From Nectonema munidae (lineage: Eukaryota > Nematomorpha > Nectonematoida > Nectonematidae): a DNA stretch of 64,000 nucleotides. The stretch lies in contig JAUIRK010000157.1 in NCBI GenBank assembly GCA_030549495.1, positions 955,165 through 1,019,164 of the forward strand, read 5' to 3'. Each line of letters begins with the position of its first letter. Position 1 is the first letter of the stretch. Below, piece by piece: positions 37,769 to 47,825 of this stretch. The notes under the pieces are model-generated. The model saw only the letters and a list, made by a program, of their open reading frames with translations, ran no database searches and was not told the DNA's origin. A program made the position numbers and the translations under genes.

Positions 37769-37933
37769 AAACCATTTATAGAATACAAAACCTCAAATTC
37801 AGAATGAAGGTATATTATTTTACACAGGTTTAAAATTTTCCAAATAAAAGAAAATTAGTAAATGTATTGTAAATATACGATAAAAACGTGCATGTGATAT
37901 TTCATACTTTAAATTAAAAAAAAATACAAAAGT

Positions 37934-38086
37934 AATGGTAATGGTACCGTAGGGTGTTTTCATCAAAAAGGCACAATGGCATCGCTTGTATCGAACTATG
38001 AGGAAAGCAGGCTTGATTTGGTATCGAACCCAAGACATTGAGTTATCGAATCCGGCATCTAACCAACCATACTCACGCCTAAAGTC
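37934..38086 (-). repeat. tRNA-derived SINE, copy 2
   Basis: Same family as the copy at 5.3 kb, also on the minus strand: GGCGTGAG head, an A-box-like TGGTTAGATGCCGG, a perfect B box GGTTCGATACC and a (ATTACC)n-like tail. It lies about 170 bp past the KChIP-like stop codon. The 72-aa minus frame across it is incidental. Confidence 0.75.
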
Positions 38087-38089
38087 AAT

Positions 38090-40239
38090 TTATTCGTGAA
38101 ATGAAGTAAAATTTTTAAAATACAAAAACAAAGGTTTTAAACTCGGTGAGGGGACACAGGAGACAAGTTGAGAGTAAAGTCCTTGCCAAAATATTTGAAA
38201 AAAATTGATTATCCGATGGGGAAAGAATCCCAAAAGAAAAATACAAATTATTTTTAGAAATAAAGGATAATTTTTTTGACAAGATTATTTTTTAATATAG
38301 AGGTTAAGTGGAAGAAAAAGACAAAAAATGAATATTTTTGAAAATTTTTTGTTTAAAAATTTGATTTCTCTAAAAGTATTTAAATCATTTGTTTTATTGC
38401 TATATGGACAATCGTTTAAATAAGTAAACGTGGTCGCTATAATTATTTCGAGTAAAATCATTTCATATTGATATAAAGGTCCTATTTTCAAGACAAACAT
38501 AATAAACTTTAAGGAAATTGTCTTCTAAATGCAGAAAAATTCGCAAGCGACGCAGCAACATTATGTTTGAGAGATGTATAAATGTAGTAAACAACGATTA
38601 GGCTATATAAAATATTTGGTTGAAAAGATCTTCAATATTATTAACGTTTTATTCTGTGCATGATCTCACTTACGTGGTTGTAGAGTTTCTTTCTTGAGAT
38701 TCCCCAAGTCTCCTTTCTCGTGACTTTAAGCATTTTCTGCTTCTTGATTCTCAAAAAAAAATAATTCCTTTTATTTGGAAATTAAGAAATTAAAAAAAAA
38801 CTTTTAAACGCTGGGAATCCCTTTCAACTAATACAAAATGCTTAACAATCAAATAATCTCGAAAAAGTTATTCTTACTTTTGATGTGTATCCCTGTATTC
38901 GTGTTTATAACGTTTGTTCTAGGAAGCAGTGCTTCCACTAACATTCGCCGCTATGATCTTTCTTTCGGGCATGCGCCAATTTCGCTAGCGTTTATCAAAT
39001 ACGTGCCATACCCTTTTTATATCGGCTTTAGCAATAACGCATAAATTTTTTTCAAAGCACATACTAATTTGCAGTTCTACATTTCTCTTGTTATTTTTAA
39101 TACTCCAGATTTGAAGCTATATATATGCGACATTGATGAAAATTGGAAAACATATTAACATCAGTTACAGCTACTTTATTACAAAACCATGCTTGTCTTG
39201 TACGTTTCTAAAAAATATCAGATATACTAAAAATTCGGTGATAACCTGAAACTGAATATTTTTACGCTGTGTTCTTGCCCAAAATGCTGAATATTGGGCG
39301 ATTGATCGCTGTTAATTTTTTTCACAAAGACTGGATGGAAGTTAGACTTTTTGAGTTTTTTAGATCGTCGAAGAAATTTTTACCCCAGAAAGAAATATGA
39401 AATTGTTGAGGCGGCGTAACCAATAAATATTATGGTATGTTAGGCTTTCAAATAATTCTGTTCTACATTAGGAAACTCATTCTCATTTCGTATATTTTTC
39501 CTTTCGTTATTTATGATTCATATTCTCAATACGATCTACATAAAATGAGATCATAACTATAAAGTCTGCTTTTATTATTTTAGGACGAGAAGAGGCTTAC
39601 TTGGTCTATGTCTATGATCAAACCGATATTTTGATTCAACTGGAAAAATGTATTGTTTTCATTCGAAGCGATTCAAACATCATATAAAAAAATCATCGAA
39701 ATGTTGTCTTTATGTTTCTTGAATAAAAATACCTTAAGCCTTGTAAATCGCATTTTACTTGCGTTTTTATATGTGAAATTGTAAGTTTTTTGCCTTTTTT
39801 TTTATTTTTAGGGTTTTATAGTAATTCAAAATACTCAAATAAAACAACTATATGAAAATTTTTATTAGTAAAAAAACCTAGATATATTATCTTCACGATA
39901 TGTCGATTATAACAAAAAAAATCCTACAATTTTCAATTTGAAAATAAAATAAAATTCGAGTCTGCTTTAATCATATAACTTTGTCCACTAAAACACACCC
40001 ACTCGTGGCGCGTTTAGTTTTAATGCCACATTCAATTTAAGATCCGTAGATAATAATTCTGACTTAGAAATAACCAAAAAAAATGAAAGATCGAATTTCT
40101 ACAAAAAAATAAAAATCTATCATTTTTAGCGTTAAAGTTTCTACAAATTGTCTTTTACATTGGAGGCATAATTGAAAAAAATCATTTTATTCCTAATCAT
40201 TAGATTAATTTGAAAGAAAACTTCACGCCATGTTTTTTA
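38090..40239. other. AT-rich intergenic DNA
   Basis: Contains a 68-codon ATG frame at 38838-39044 with an N-terminal membrane-like segment (KKLFLLLMCIPVFVFITFVL) and a less AT-rich second half. It is not recognised and may be chance. Nothing else seen. Confidence 0.5.
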
Positions 40240-40760
40240 TCTGAAGAAATCTAAAGATACAGGAGGATACCAAAAGATATACAAATTTTTAGTAAAATAT
40301 ATCAAAAAACATTTAAAAAATCTTAAAAACCTGTGTATTGAAAAATAATTAAAAAAAACTGTTAAATGATAAAAGCTTGCCTGTAGAAATTCGAAGATAC
40401 AATAAGATATTAAATTTTTTTTCCGGCAAGTTATTATCTTTCAATAGATTTTTTAATTTTAGGATACAGATTTCACTGATTTGTTTTGTCTATAGAGATT
40501 TTTTAGATGATTGGTGATCTTTTTTATTAATTTTTTTTTATATCTTATTGTATCTTTGGATTTCTTTCGGTATTTTTTTTTTATCAAATTATAGTTTTTT
40601 TTAATTTTTTGATAGAGATTTTTATCTTTCAATAGTTTTTTTTTATAATTTTTCATTAACGATTTTACAGATTTTTAGAGTAAATTTTTTTTTAAATGTT
40701 TTTACTAAAAATTTCAATATCTTTTGGTAACTTCCTGTTTCTTTATGGAAAAAATCTGAT
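40240..40760. repeat. Large imperfect palindrome (fold-back element)
   Basis: Arms around 40250-40420 and 40530-40745 are complementary: ACCAAAAGATAT...TTTTTAGTAAAA on the left against TTTTACTAAAAATTTCAATA and CTTTTGGTA on the right, and GATACAATAAGATAT against ATATCTTATTGTATC. The centre lies near 40475-40500. Part of the right arm is repeated once more at about 40877-41030. Confidence 0.65.
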
Positions 40761-41030
40761 CCAAAACGTCAACATCTTTTAATTTTTATATCATGCACTG
40801 TTTAAAAATAAAATATTTACTTTTTAAAGCTCATATAGGAAATAACATGGCCAGCCAAAATGAAATTTTATTTTTTAAATGTTTTTTGATTTTTTGACTA
40901 AAAATTTCAATATCTTTTGGTATTTTTCTGTTTCTTTCGGTAAAATGTCTGATTAAAAACGTCAGCAACTTTTAATTTTTATATCATTCTTTCATAGCAC
41001 TGTTTAAAAATAAAAAGTTACATTTTGCTA
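40690..41030 (+). repeat. Imperfect direct repeat, two units
   Basis: About 140 bp starting ACTAAAAATTTCAATATCTT at 40700 recurs from about 40888, including CTGTTTCTTT, an AACGTCA phrase and CACTGTTTAAAAATAAAA. It extends the right arm of the fold-back element. Confidence 0.7.
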
Positions 41031-41914
41031 GCAGCACGTGTTGACATAATGCATGCAACTTTGCTTGCAGTTAAAAAAGAGTTAGGAAATTAGAAGATAT
41101 TATATTTTTATATAAGAAAAAGGTTTAAAAATCTTCAAATTAAACCTTCTTAAAATAAATCTTCACAATTTTTTTTCATCAGAAGTATACAAATATTTTT
41201 CCAATAGTCAAATACAAATATTTTTTAAAACTGCAATAATATATGTTAATTAAAACACTTTTTAATAAATTTAAAATAATTACAATATTTAATACGTAGT
41301 TTGACAGATTAGGGCATTTTTATGTGTTTTAACGTTAGAAAAAACGTACTAGTCCAATATATAACACGAAAGTCAAGCTTTCCTCACAGCATAAGTTGGA
41401 AAAAGACCACAAGATGGTAAAAGATGGACAAGTCCAAAGTATATTCCTAAAGTTTCAAACAATGTTTCTTCATTTTCATTTTCAATGCCATGAAATTTTT
41501 TTAATAAAATTATTTTGTCATTTTAAATACAAAAAAACATGTTTTAAGGTTTTGTAGGGTGTTTAAGAGTGTGTCGGACTATTTGAATGTCACACAAAGC
41601 ATATGTATTTCATAAATTTCATTTTCAAATATTTAGTTCAAAGATTATTATTATTTGATATCATTGCATCATTATGTTTTTATTTTTAAAATTACAATTA
41701 TTAACATTTTTTTGTGACTTTATCAACAAAAATTTACAATTGTACCAATTGAACCAGCAAAACATCTTAATATAAATATGTTTTACTCTTTTCAGTTGTG
41801 AAATAATTTTGGGAAAATAAGGTGAAAATTTAATACAATAGTCAATAAATTCAAAATTTATTTAAAAAAATTTCAATAATTGAAGTAATTTAATTGATAG
41901 AATTTAAATATAAG

Positions 41915-42105
41915 TGCAGTCGCGTTTTTCCGTCATATTCGTTTCTTGAAAAAATTAACGGATCTTCGAGACTGAGGGATTATCGAAGCAAAAATTTGTG
42001 CCATAAGGAAATCTGTTCTCAAAAAATCTCCGCGGTGTTGAGGTTAATCGATTATTATTATTATTATTATTATCGAAAGACGGATTTACACCGCTTGACT
42101 CTACT
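41915..42105. mobile_element. Possible small Tigger-like MITE
   Basis: Left CAGTCGCGTTTTTCCGTC and right complement GAGTCAAGCGGTGTAAATCCGTC are loosely inverted, with internal GATTATCGAAG phrases and a (TTA)n run at 42052-42073. Weak evidence. Confidence 0.25.
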
Positions 42106-42137
42106 TCTTTAAATTCTTGCAATTTAAATCATTTTAA

Positions 42138-42265
42138 CCCATTTAAGACCAAGCAAACAGACGATATCTAAAAAAACGCAGACGATTTATATTCAAAGTC
42201 ATTGAAAAAACAGACGAAGATGAAATTACTTATGTTCCAAAATAGAAACATTGGTCGTTAATGGG
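42138..42265. mobile_element. piggyBac-type MITE, 128 bp, flanked by TTAA
   Basis: TTAA at 42134-42137 and 42266-42269 flank termini CCCATTTAAGACCAA and, on the complement, CCCATTAACGACCAA. TTAA target sites with CCC-starting inverted repeats are the hallmark of piggyBac elements. Too small to encode anything. Confidence 0.75.
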
Positions 42266-42269
42266 TTAA

Positions 42270-45200
42270 TAAAGTTTTTTGCCGCGCCTTAATATTTAAA
42301 TTTAGAGGATGCATTATCTATATCATGTTTAAAAGAATCAGATGTGTAGCAAAACTTTTTAAAGAAAAGTGTCGAAGAAGCTGAATGCCATATCATAGAG
42401 TTTAAAGCGTGTTCTATATGATCAACTAAAAAAAATATGTATAAAAAAACTGTATGCAGATCATTTGAATAATGCTGCTCTTAATGTAAAATAAAATGAA
42501 GAAACTTTATAGTATCATTTTTGTTCTAAAAATGGAAGCAAGAAAGAAGCCTTTGTAAATTCTTTGCTTCTCAAGAAATCGCCTCAAGTGAATTTATTTA
42601 AGACAATTTATGCACTAATATCCACTAAAAGGAAGCATCAACTACAAGAAATGGGGTAAAGTTTTTGAATTGGTATGATTTCAAGAAAACTGAGTCAACA
42701 TTTCTCGCCTAACCAAAGCACGATGTCGTCATTCAATTACACTTGATCAGTAACATTATTCTCAAAATGTACATTTTTAATTAATTTCCAGGTATATAAC
42801 TATTTTTTCAATAAAACTGCATAAGTGCATTATCAAACGTGTTTTTAGTTTTTTAGTGTCGAATAAAATTTTTCTTTAAATTGTTATCTTTTTTTAGCAT
42901 TATTTTATACATAATGAAATACTTATACTTTATCCATATATAAAAGAGAATTTTATGTTACTTACATAGGATACGTAAGATTTGTTATTGATAAAATAAA
43001 AAATGCTATATATAGTTTATAACCAAAAATAGGTAAAAACCGGCAAAAATATTTGTTCTATATTTTACATGTAAACAAAATTTCTGTAAAATTCGAAGTC
43101 CAGTATTGACAAAATAACATAACTAATGATGGAGAACCAATAAGATTAGCTCTTCAAAAAGCATTCCACCGATTCTTAGAAAAGTACTAATAGGCTAAAT
43201 CGCAACAATATGCTGTAATTTTAATTTTATATTTGCACTTGAGTTAAATACGTGTTAGTTTTACTAGCGTTGGAAAGCAGGAACAATCTTGCTTTAAATC
43301 TTTTGGATGAAATAAGAATCTTTTAAAGAAGGTTCTTTAGTAGAAATTAACTTTTCTCTTCTGAGTTTGGAAAGAAATTTCAATAGAGAAGGTGAGAATT
43401 GTTTACTGTGTAAAATGGAAGTCTTGTCCTAGCAGCATGAATACTAATAACAGCAATGACAGATTATGTAAACTTAATGCATAAATCATTTTAATTACCA
43501 TACAGATATAGGTCATGTAAGAACTTTATCACATTTACGCATCACATAACTTTTAAAGACTTGAACAATTAACATTTATTGTTTTTCTTTTCTTGAAAAA
43601 TGTCGTTAGGAGCTATTATGCAATTTTTATTTACGGGTATGCGATATTTTATTTTTAGGTTTTATTTTAAACCTTTGGATATAAGATTAAAAATTTGAAT
43701 GAAATACAATATCAATTAAGACTAAGAGACTTTAAATTTTTCTATTTTTTTAATGTTGGCCAACTTTCACTTGTACCATTTCCACTAGCATAATTTTTAC
43801 TCGCTCAATTATTCAAATATCCTGTTTTAACTTAAATCGAGATTTTTCTTGTCTATACATACTTTGTTTTATCGATTCATTTGGTCCCAAGTACAAAGTT
43901 AAACTCATCAATTCTAGCAAATGCAATTGCATTTGAAAATTCCAATAGCTTTCAATATTTTATCGGCATCAATATTCCTTTGATGGAATTTTCAGAGATG
44001 TTAGAAGGCCTTAGCTGTGTAGACATTATAAAAGATTAACTGTTCCTCTACTATAATTATATTATTATACTAATATACTATTTAATTATATTAAAATAGC
44101 AAGAAATATTATTTGTATAAAGGATACTCCTTCCACACTAATCATGGTGATCAGAAGTTTATAAATTTATCTTTCAAGTTATTTAAATCAAGTTCCTCCT
44201 CAAGCCTTTTTTGGTAATCCCAAAGCGAAGTCTCTATACCATCATCTTAGTAGCAAAATGTTTTTATAGAACTTTTCTGAAAGAAATTAGAAAAAGTTTT
44301 TCCAATACTTGGAAGTTTTGGAAAAAAATATAGTGTTCAATATATTGATAAGATTCCAAACAGCTCTATCAGTTGGACATTTGGAATTAACAATTGATCA
44401 TTTCAAAGAATGAGCTGATAAATGTTCTTTTAGAGAATAATATAATCAATTATTATTTTACTTTCAATGAACCAATCAACTTTCAAAAAAATACTTATTT
44501 CCTAAAATTGACCATTTTTAAGGAGCTACTATTTGTCTTAACCCAATTCACTCTGTTTAACAATTGTGAAGATTCTTACGATCCTGTACAAAGGCGATTT
44601 CAAGATGATGTCAAAATAGCAAAAATTAAATGTGAAGGTATTATATATACAGTTATGCCTTACGTATAATAAAAGGACCACTTAATGGAATAATCAAAGA
44701 CTGTCTTTATGAACAGGTGGGGTCGAATATATTCAATTGGGATAAATTCGCAAGAATAGAAAATGTCGTTACACGCAAGTTTTCGTTAAATAGACATTGC
44801 GTCAAGGAAGATTTGTATGTATATTTATTCTTTCTAATTTAGAGAAAAATTTGCATTGCAATAGTGGTGCCTATAAAAGTAAATCAATTTTGTATGTAAG
44901 ATATACAGTAGTCTGGAAAAACCATGAATGCTTTGCATAAATTCTATGTTACATACACTTTATATACTTTTTTTTTAATTTTTGTTATCAAGCCGGGTCT
45001 TGCCAGACCATTAATGCATAAAACATGGAATTTTCCGAAATTTGATATATAGTAAATGCTTGAGTATTCAACGAAGCTTTTTTCCAAAATATAGTCTAAT
45101 GAATTTTCTATACACCTTTCCTGTTCATTGGCGCCTAGATAATCAAAAAGAAGACATAGGTTGCGCACATTCCATTTTGATCGAATAAGATAAGTAACTT

Positions 45201-45541
45201 ATGGAATTTAAAGGGTTGTGTCATGAACTTTTTTATGAAAGGGCCTAATGCTCAAAAGTTTCTAACTAATTTCATTTCCAAACAGCGAATTTAGGGTAAA
45301 TGAACTTACAAAATAAAAACTAACAAGTTTCAATTTATCCATTTAAAGAAATTTGGTCTGTATTATGAATCTGGAAAGACTTTTGTTTGTATTTTACATT
45401 TGTTTCTCTATTTTTATGACCATCCTTTAATAATATTCTGTGTTTCAATTATTTATATTTAATTTAGATGGATTTTAAACGTTTTCTAAATCTTCATACG
45501 GGCTGAAAAACAGGAGTTTGCATGTTAAAGTAATTCCGAAA
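42270..45541. other. AT-rich intergenic DNA before the exchanger
   Basis: An open stretch at 44394-44669 (NNCEDSYDPVQRRFQDDVKI) and its continuation in another frame near 44680-44815 (GPLNGIIKDCLYEQVGSNIF) look once-coding but unidentified. 44900-45010 has GTCTGG/CCAGAC-type inverted ends, possibly a small Tc1-like MITE. No clear promoter motif for the exchanger was recognised. Confidence 0.45.
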
Positions 45542-47773
45542 ATGTTTCTATCATATAAAGTTGTATTCGTGTGCGTTTTTTTACTTCATTGCCAAAATTT
45601 ATCGATTGAAGAAAATTTTTCGAACGAACATCTCACAACAGAGAAGACAGAAAATGAAGAAGAGTTGAGATATCACATTGCTGAAGTGAACTTTTCTAGT
45701 GTAAGAGTTCCGTTTACCTTAAGTGTATGGATATTGGTTGTGTGTTTGTGTAAACTGCTTTTCACGAAGTCCAAATTTTTGGAAGAGTACGTCCCAGAAT
45801 CATGTATGCTAATTCTGCTCGGAATCCTCGTAGGGTTGTTCGTATTTTTTTCTTTCAACAAAGATAAGACTCTACATTCCAACTTGACATTGTCATCAGA
45901 AATATTTTTTTTAGTTCTACTCCCTCCCATAGTTTTGGAAGCAGGCTATTCTATGCCTAGAAGACAATTTTTCGACAATATTGGCTTAATTCTAATGCTA
46001 GCAATTGTAGGAACTTTGTTTAACACATTAGCTGTAGGCTTTTCTCTATATGGCATATCTGTAGCTGGTGGGTTTGGAGTTGAAGTGAATGCTATGCAGT
46101 GTTTATTATTTGCTTCGCTGATATCGGCAGTTGATCCCGTTGCAATATTAGCCGTATTTGATGAAATCCACGTGAATGAAGTACTTAATATCGTTGTGTT
46201 TGGAGAATCTCTCCTAAACGATGGAGTGTCAATTGTGCTTTATAACATGTTTGGGGCGTTCAACAAAATCGGAAGTGAAAATTTGAAAGGAATAGACATT
46301 GGAGCGGGAGTCATTTCTTTCTTCGTTGTTGCGGGTGTGGGCACATTGATTGGAGTGGTGTTTGCTGTAATCATCGCATTTACAACAAAGTATACCCACG
46401 AAGTGCCTTTACTCGAACCAATCATTGTCATCATCATAGCATATCTTTCGTACATCTTTGCTGACATGTTTGAGTTGTCAGGGATTCTTGCTGCTATTTT
46501 CTGTGGTCTTATTATGCGCCGATATGTAGAAAAGAATTTAAATGAATGTTCAAATACGACATTAGCCTACATTCTAAAACTAGCGGCTGCTTTGTCTGAA
46601 AGTATAATATTTCTATTATTCGGTATGTCTACGATTCATAGAAATCACGTAGCAAATGGCGTGTTCATCATATCTTCTCTTCTATTTTGCCTCATATATC
46701 GTTTCATTGCTTCTTTTTTTCTAATAAAGGTGGCGAATCGAAAAAAGCTAAATAAATTGAGCAATTTAGACATATTCATCGTTGCATACAGTGGATTGCG
46801 TGGAGCAATCGCTTTTTCGCTCTCCACTCTCATTTCCGAGAAAGAAGTTGGCACATATACAAAGAACATGTTTGAAACCACTACCGTGATAATCGTCTTA
46901 TTCACGTCCTTTGTTCAAGGAATTAGTATCAAGCCATTGGTTCATGCGCTCAATATCAAGATAGAGGATAAAAAGCAGCCAACCACTATAGCGGGCATAT
47001 TATTTACTGATATGTTCGACTATCTATCTGTCTTCATTAGTGATTTGGTTGGAGAAAAAGGAATGAAACAGTTAAGAGAAAAGTTTAACAAATTAGATTC
47101 AAGGTTCATTAAGCCTTATTTACTTAAGCGAAAAGATATGGACAAAAAATTAAAATTGGCTGAACAGGTTGAAAAATTAAATGCAGCAGAAATAAATGAA
47201 CATTTATACAAGCAAGGGTGGGATCTTTCTTTGCTCAATTATGAAAAGGTTAAAAGAAGGATTAGCTGTCTTCCAGCGAACAAAATCATTAACGAGAGTA
47301 AAGATGAAGACATTCACGAAATGGTGGGTGATATCTTGTTGAAGCAAAGAAGAAAAACGCAAAAATACAGCAAATTAGCACTGAATATTGTAGATAAGTC
47401 GGCATTTCCTTATTTACACAAAGTAAGCATTCTTCCCATGTTATCCGAAACCGAAAATGATTATTATCGAAGAAAGACGACGAGTGGGCGAACACGCGAC
47501 TCTTCTCTAACAGATATTGAAAGAGGCATTAAAAAACGAAGTTATTCTACTTACTCTCAGGATTCAAAAAGAAAAAGTTTTCCTACTTCTGGAAATTCAA
47601 ATTTCGGGTTTGAACTTTCAGAAGAAAGCAATAAGAAAAACAAACCGATCTTTAAGCAAAAGAATGAAGGTATTGATACTAATAGTAATAATAGCAAAAG
47701 AGAAAAACAAAAAAATTCCGATTCTTTTAAAGAACCAAAGATAGCTGAAGATTTTAAAAGTTGTAGATTTTGA
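45542..47773 (+). CDS. SLC9A-like: Na+/H+ exchanger (SLC9/NHE family), intronless
   Basis: Electroneutral sodium/proton antiporter of 743 residues, expected at the plasma membrane. The open frame extends 24 bases further 5', but the first ATG is at 45542 and is followed directly by a signal peptide (MFLSYKVVFVCVFLLHC), as in many NHEs. Visible blocks: glycosylation site NLT 114-116; FFLVLLPPIVLEAGY 122-136 (amiloride-site region); ISAVDPVAILAVFDEIHVNE 194-213; GESLLNDGVSIVLYN 221-235 with transport residues E222 and D227; ELSGILAAIFCGLIMRRYVE 311-330; YSGLRGAIAFSL 416-427 with the conserved Arg of the GLRGA motif. Residues 470-743 are a charged cytoplasmic tail containing an EKFNKLDSRFIKPYLLKR block typical of the juxtamembrane lipid- and CHP-binding zone, then Ser/Lys-rich sequence. 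Length is normal for the family. The absence of introns is odd beside a heavily split neighbour. AATAAA follows the stop by 32 bases. Confidence 0.95.
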   Translation: MFLSYKVVFVCVFLLHCQNLSIEENFSNEHLTTEKTENEEELRYHIAEVNFSSVRVPFTLSVWILVVCLCKLLFTKSKFLEEYVPESCMLILLGILVGLFVFFSFNKDKTLHSNLTLSSEIFFLVLLPPIVLEAGYSMPRRQFFDNIGLILMLAIVGTLFNTLAVGFSLYGISVAGGFGVEVNAMQCLLFASLISAVDPVAILAVFDEIHVNEVLNIVVFGESLLNDGVSIVLYNMFGAFNKIGSENLKGIDIGAGVISFFVVAGVGTLIGVVFAVIIAFTTKYTHEVPLLEPIIVIIIAYLSYIFADMFELSGILAAIFCGLIMRRYVEKNLNECSNTTLAYILKLAAALSESIIFLLFGMSTIHRNHVANGVFIISSLLFCLIYRFIASFFLIKVANRKKLNKLSNLDIFIVAYSGLRGAIAFSLSTLISEKEVGTYTKNMFETTTVIIVLFTSFVQGISIKPLVHALNIKIEDKKQPTTIAGILFTDMFDYLSVFISDLVGEKGMKQLREKFNKLDSRFIKPYLLKRKDMDKKLKLAEQVEKLNAAEINEHLYKQGWDLSLLNYEKVKRRISCLPANKIINESKDEDIHEMVGDILLKQRRKTQKYSKLALNIVDKSAFPYLHKVSILPMLSETENDYYRRKTTSGRTRDSSLTDIERGIKKRSYSTYSQDSKRKSFPTSGNSNFGFELSEESNKKNKPIFKQKNEGIDTNSNNSKREKQKNSDSFKEPKIAEDFKSCRF

Positions 47774-47774
47774 A

Positions 47775-47825
47775 ATTAATTCGGACATATAATTAAAATT
47801 TATACAATAAAAATTACCTTTTTTT
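47775..47825 (+). promoter_or_regulatory. Exchanger 3' UTR cassette with AATAAA, duplicated at 50804
   Basis: The AATAAA at 47806-47811 lies 32 nt after the exchanger stop. The surrounding 51 bp recur almost unchanged (about 2-3 differences) at 50804-50855, again just after a stop codon. A T-rich tract follows both copies and could serve as the downstream polyadenylation element. Confidence 0.6.

Noticed and set aside
40459-40656. A 65-aa Lys-rich protein
   Set aside because: It is an AT-composition artefact within the fold-back arms.
45673-47744. Several 68-86-codon frames antisense to or overlapping the exchanger
   Set aside because: They are shadows of the strongly coding exchanger frame; none has a recognisable product.
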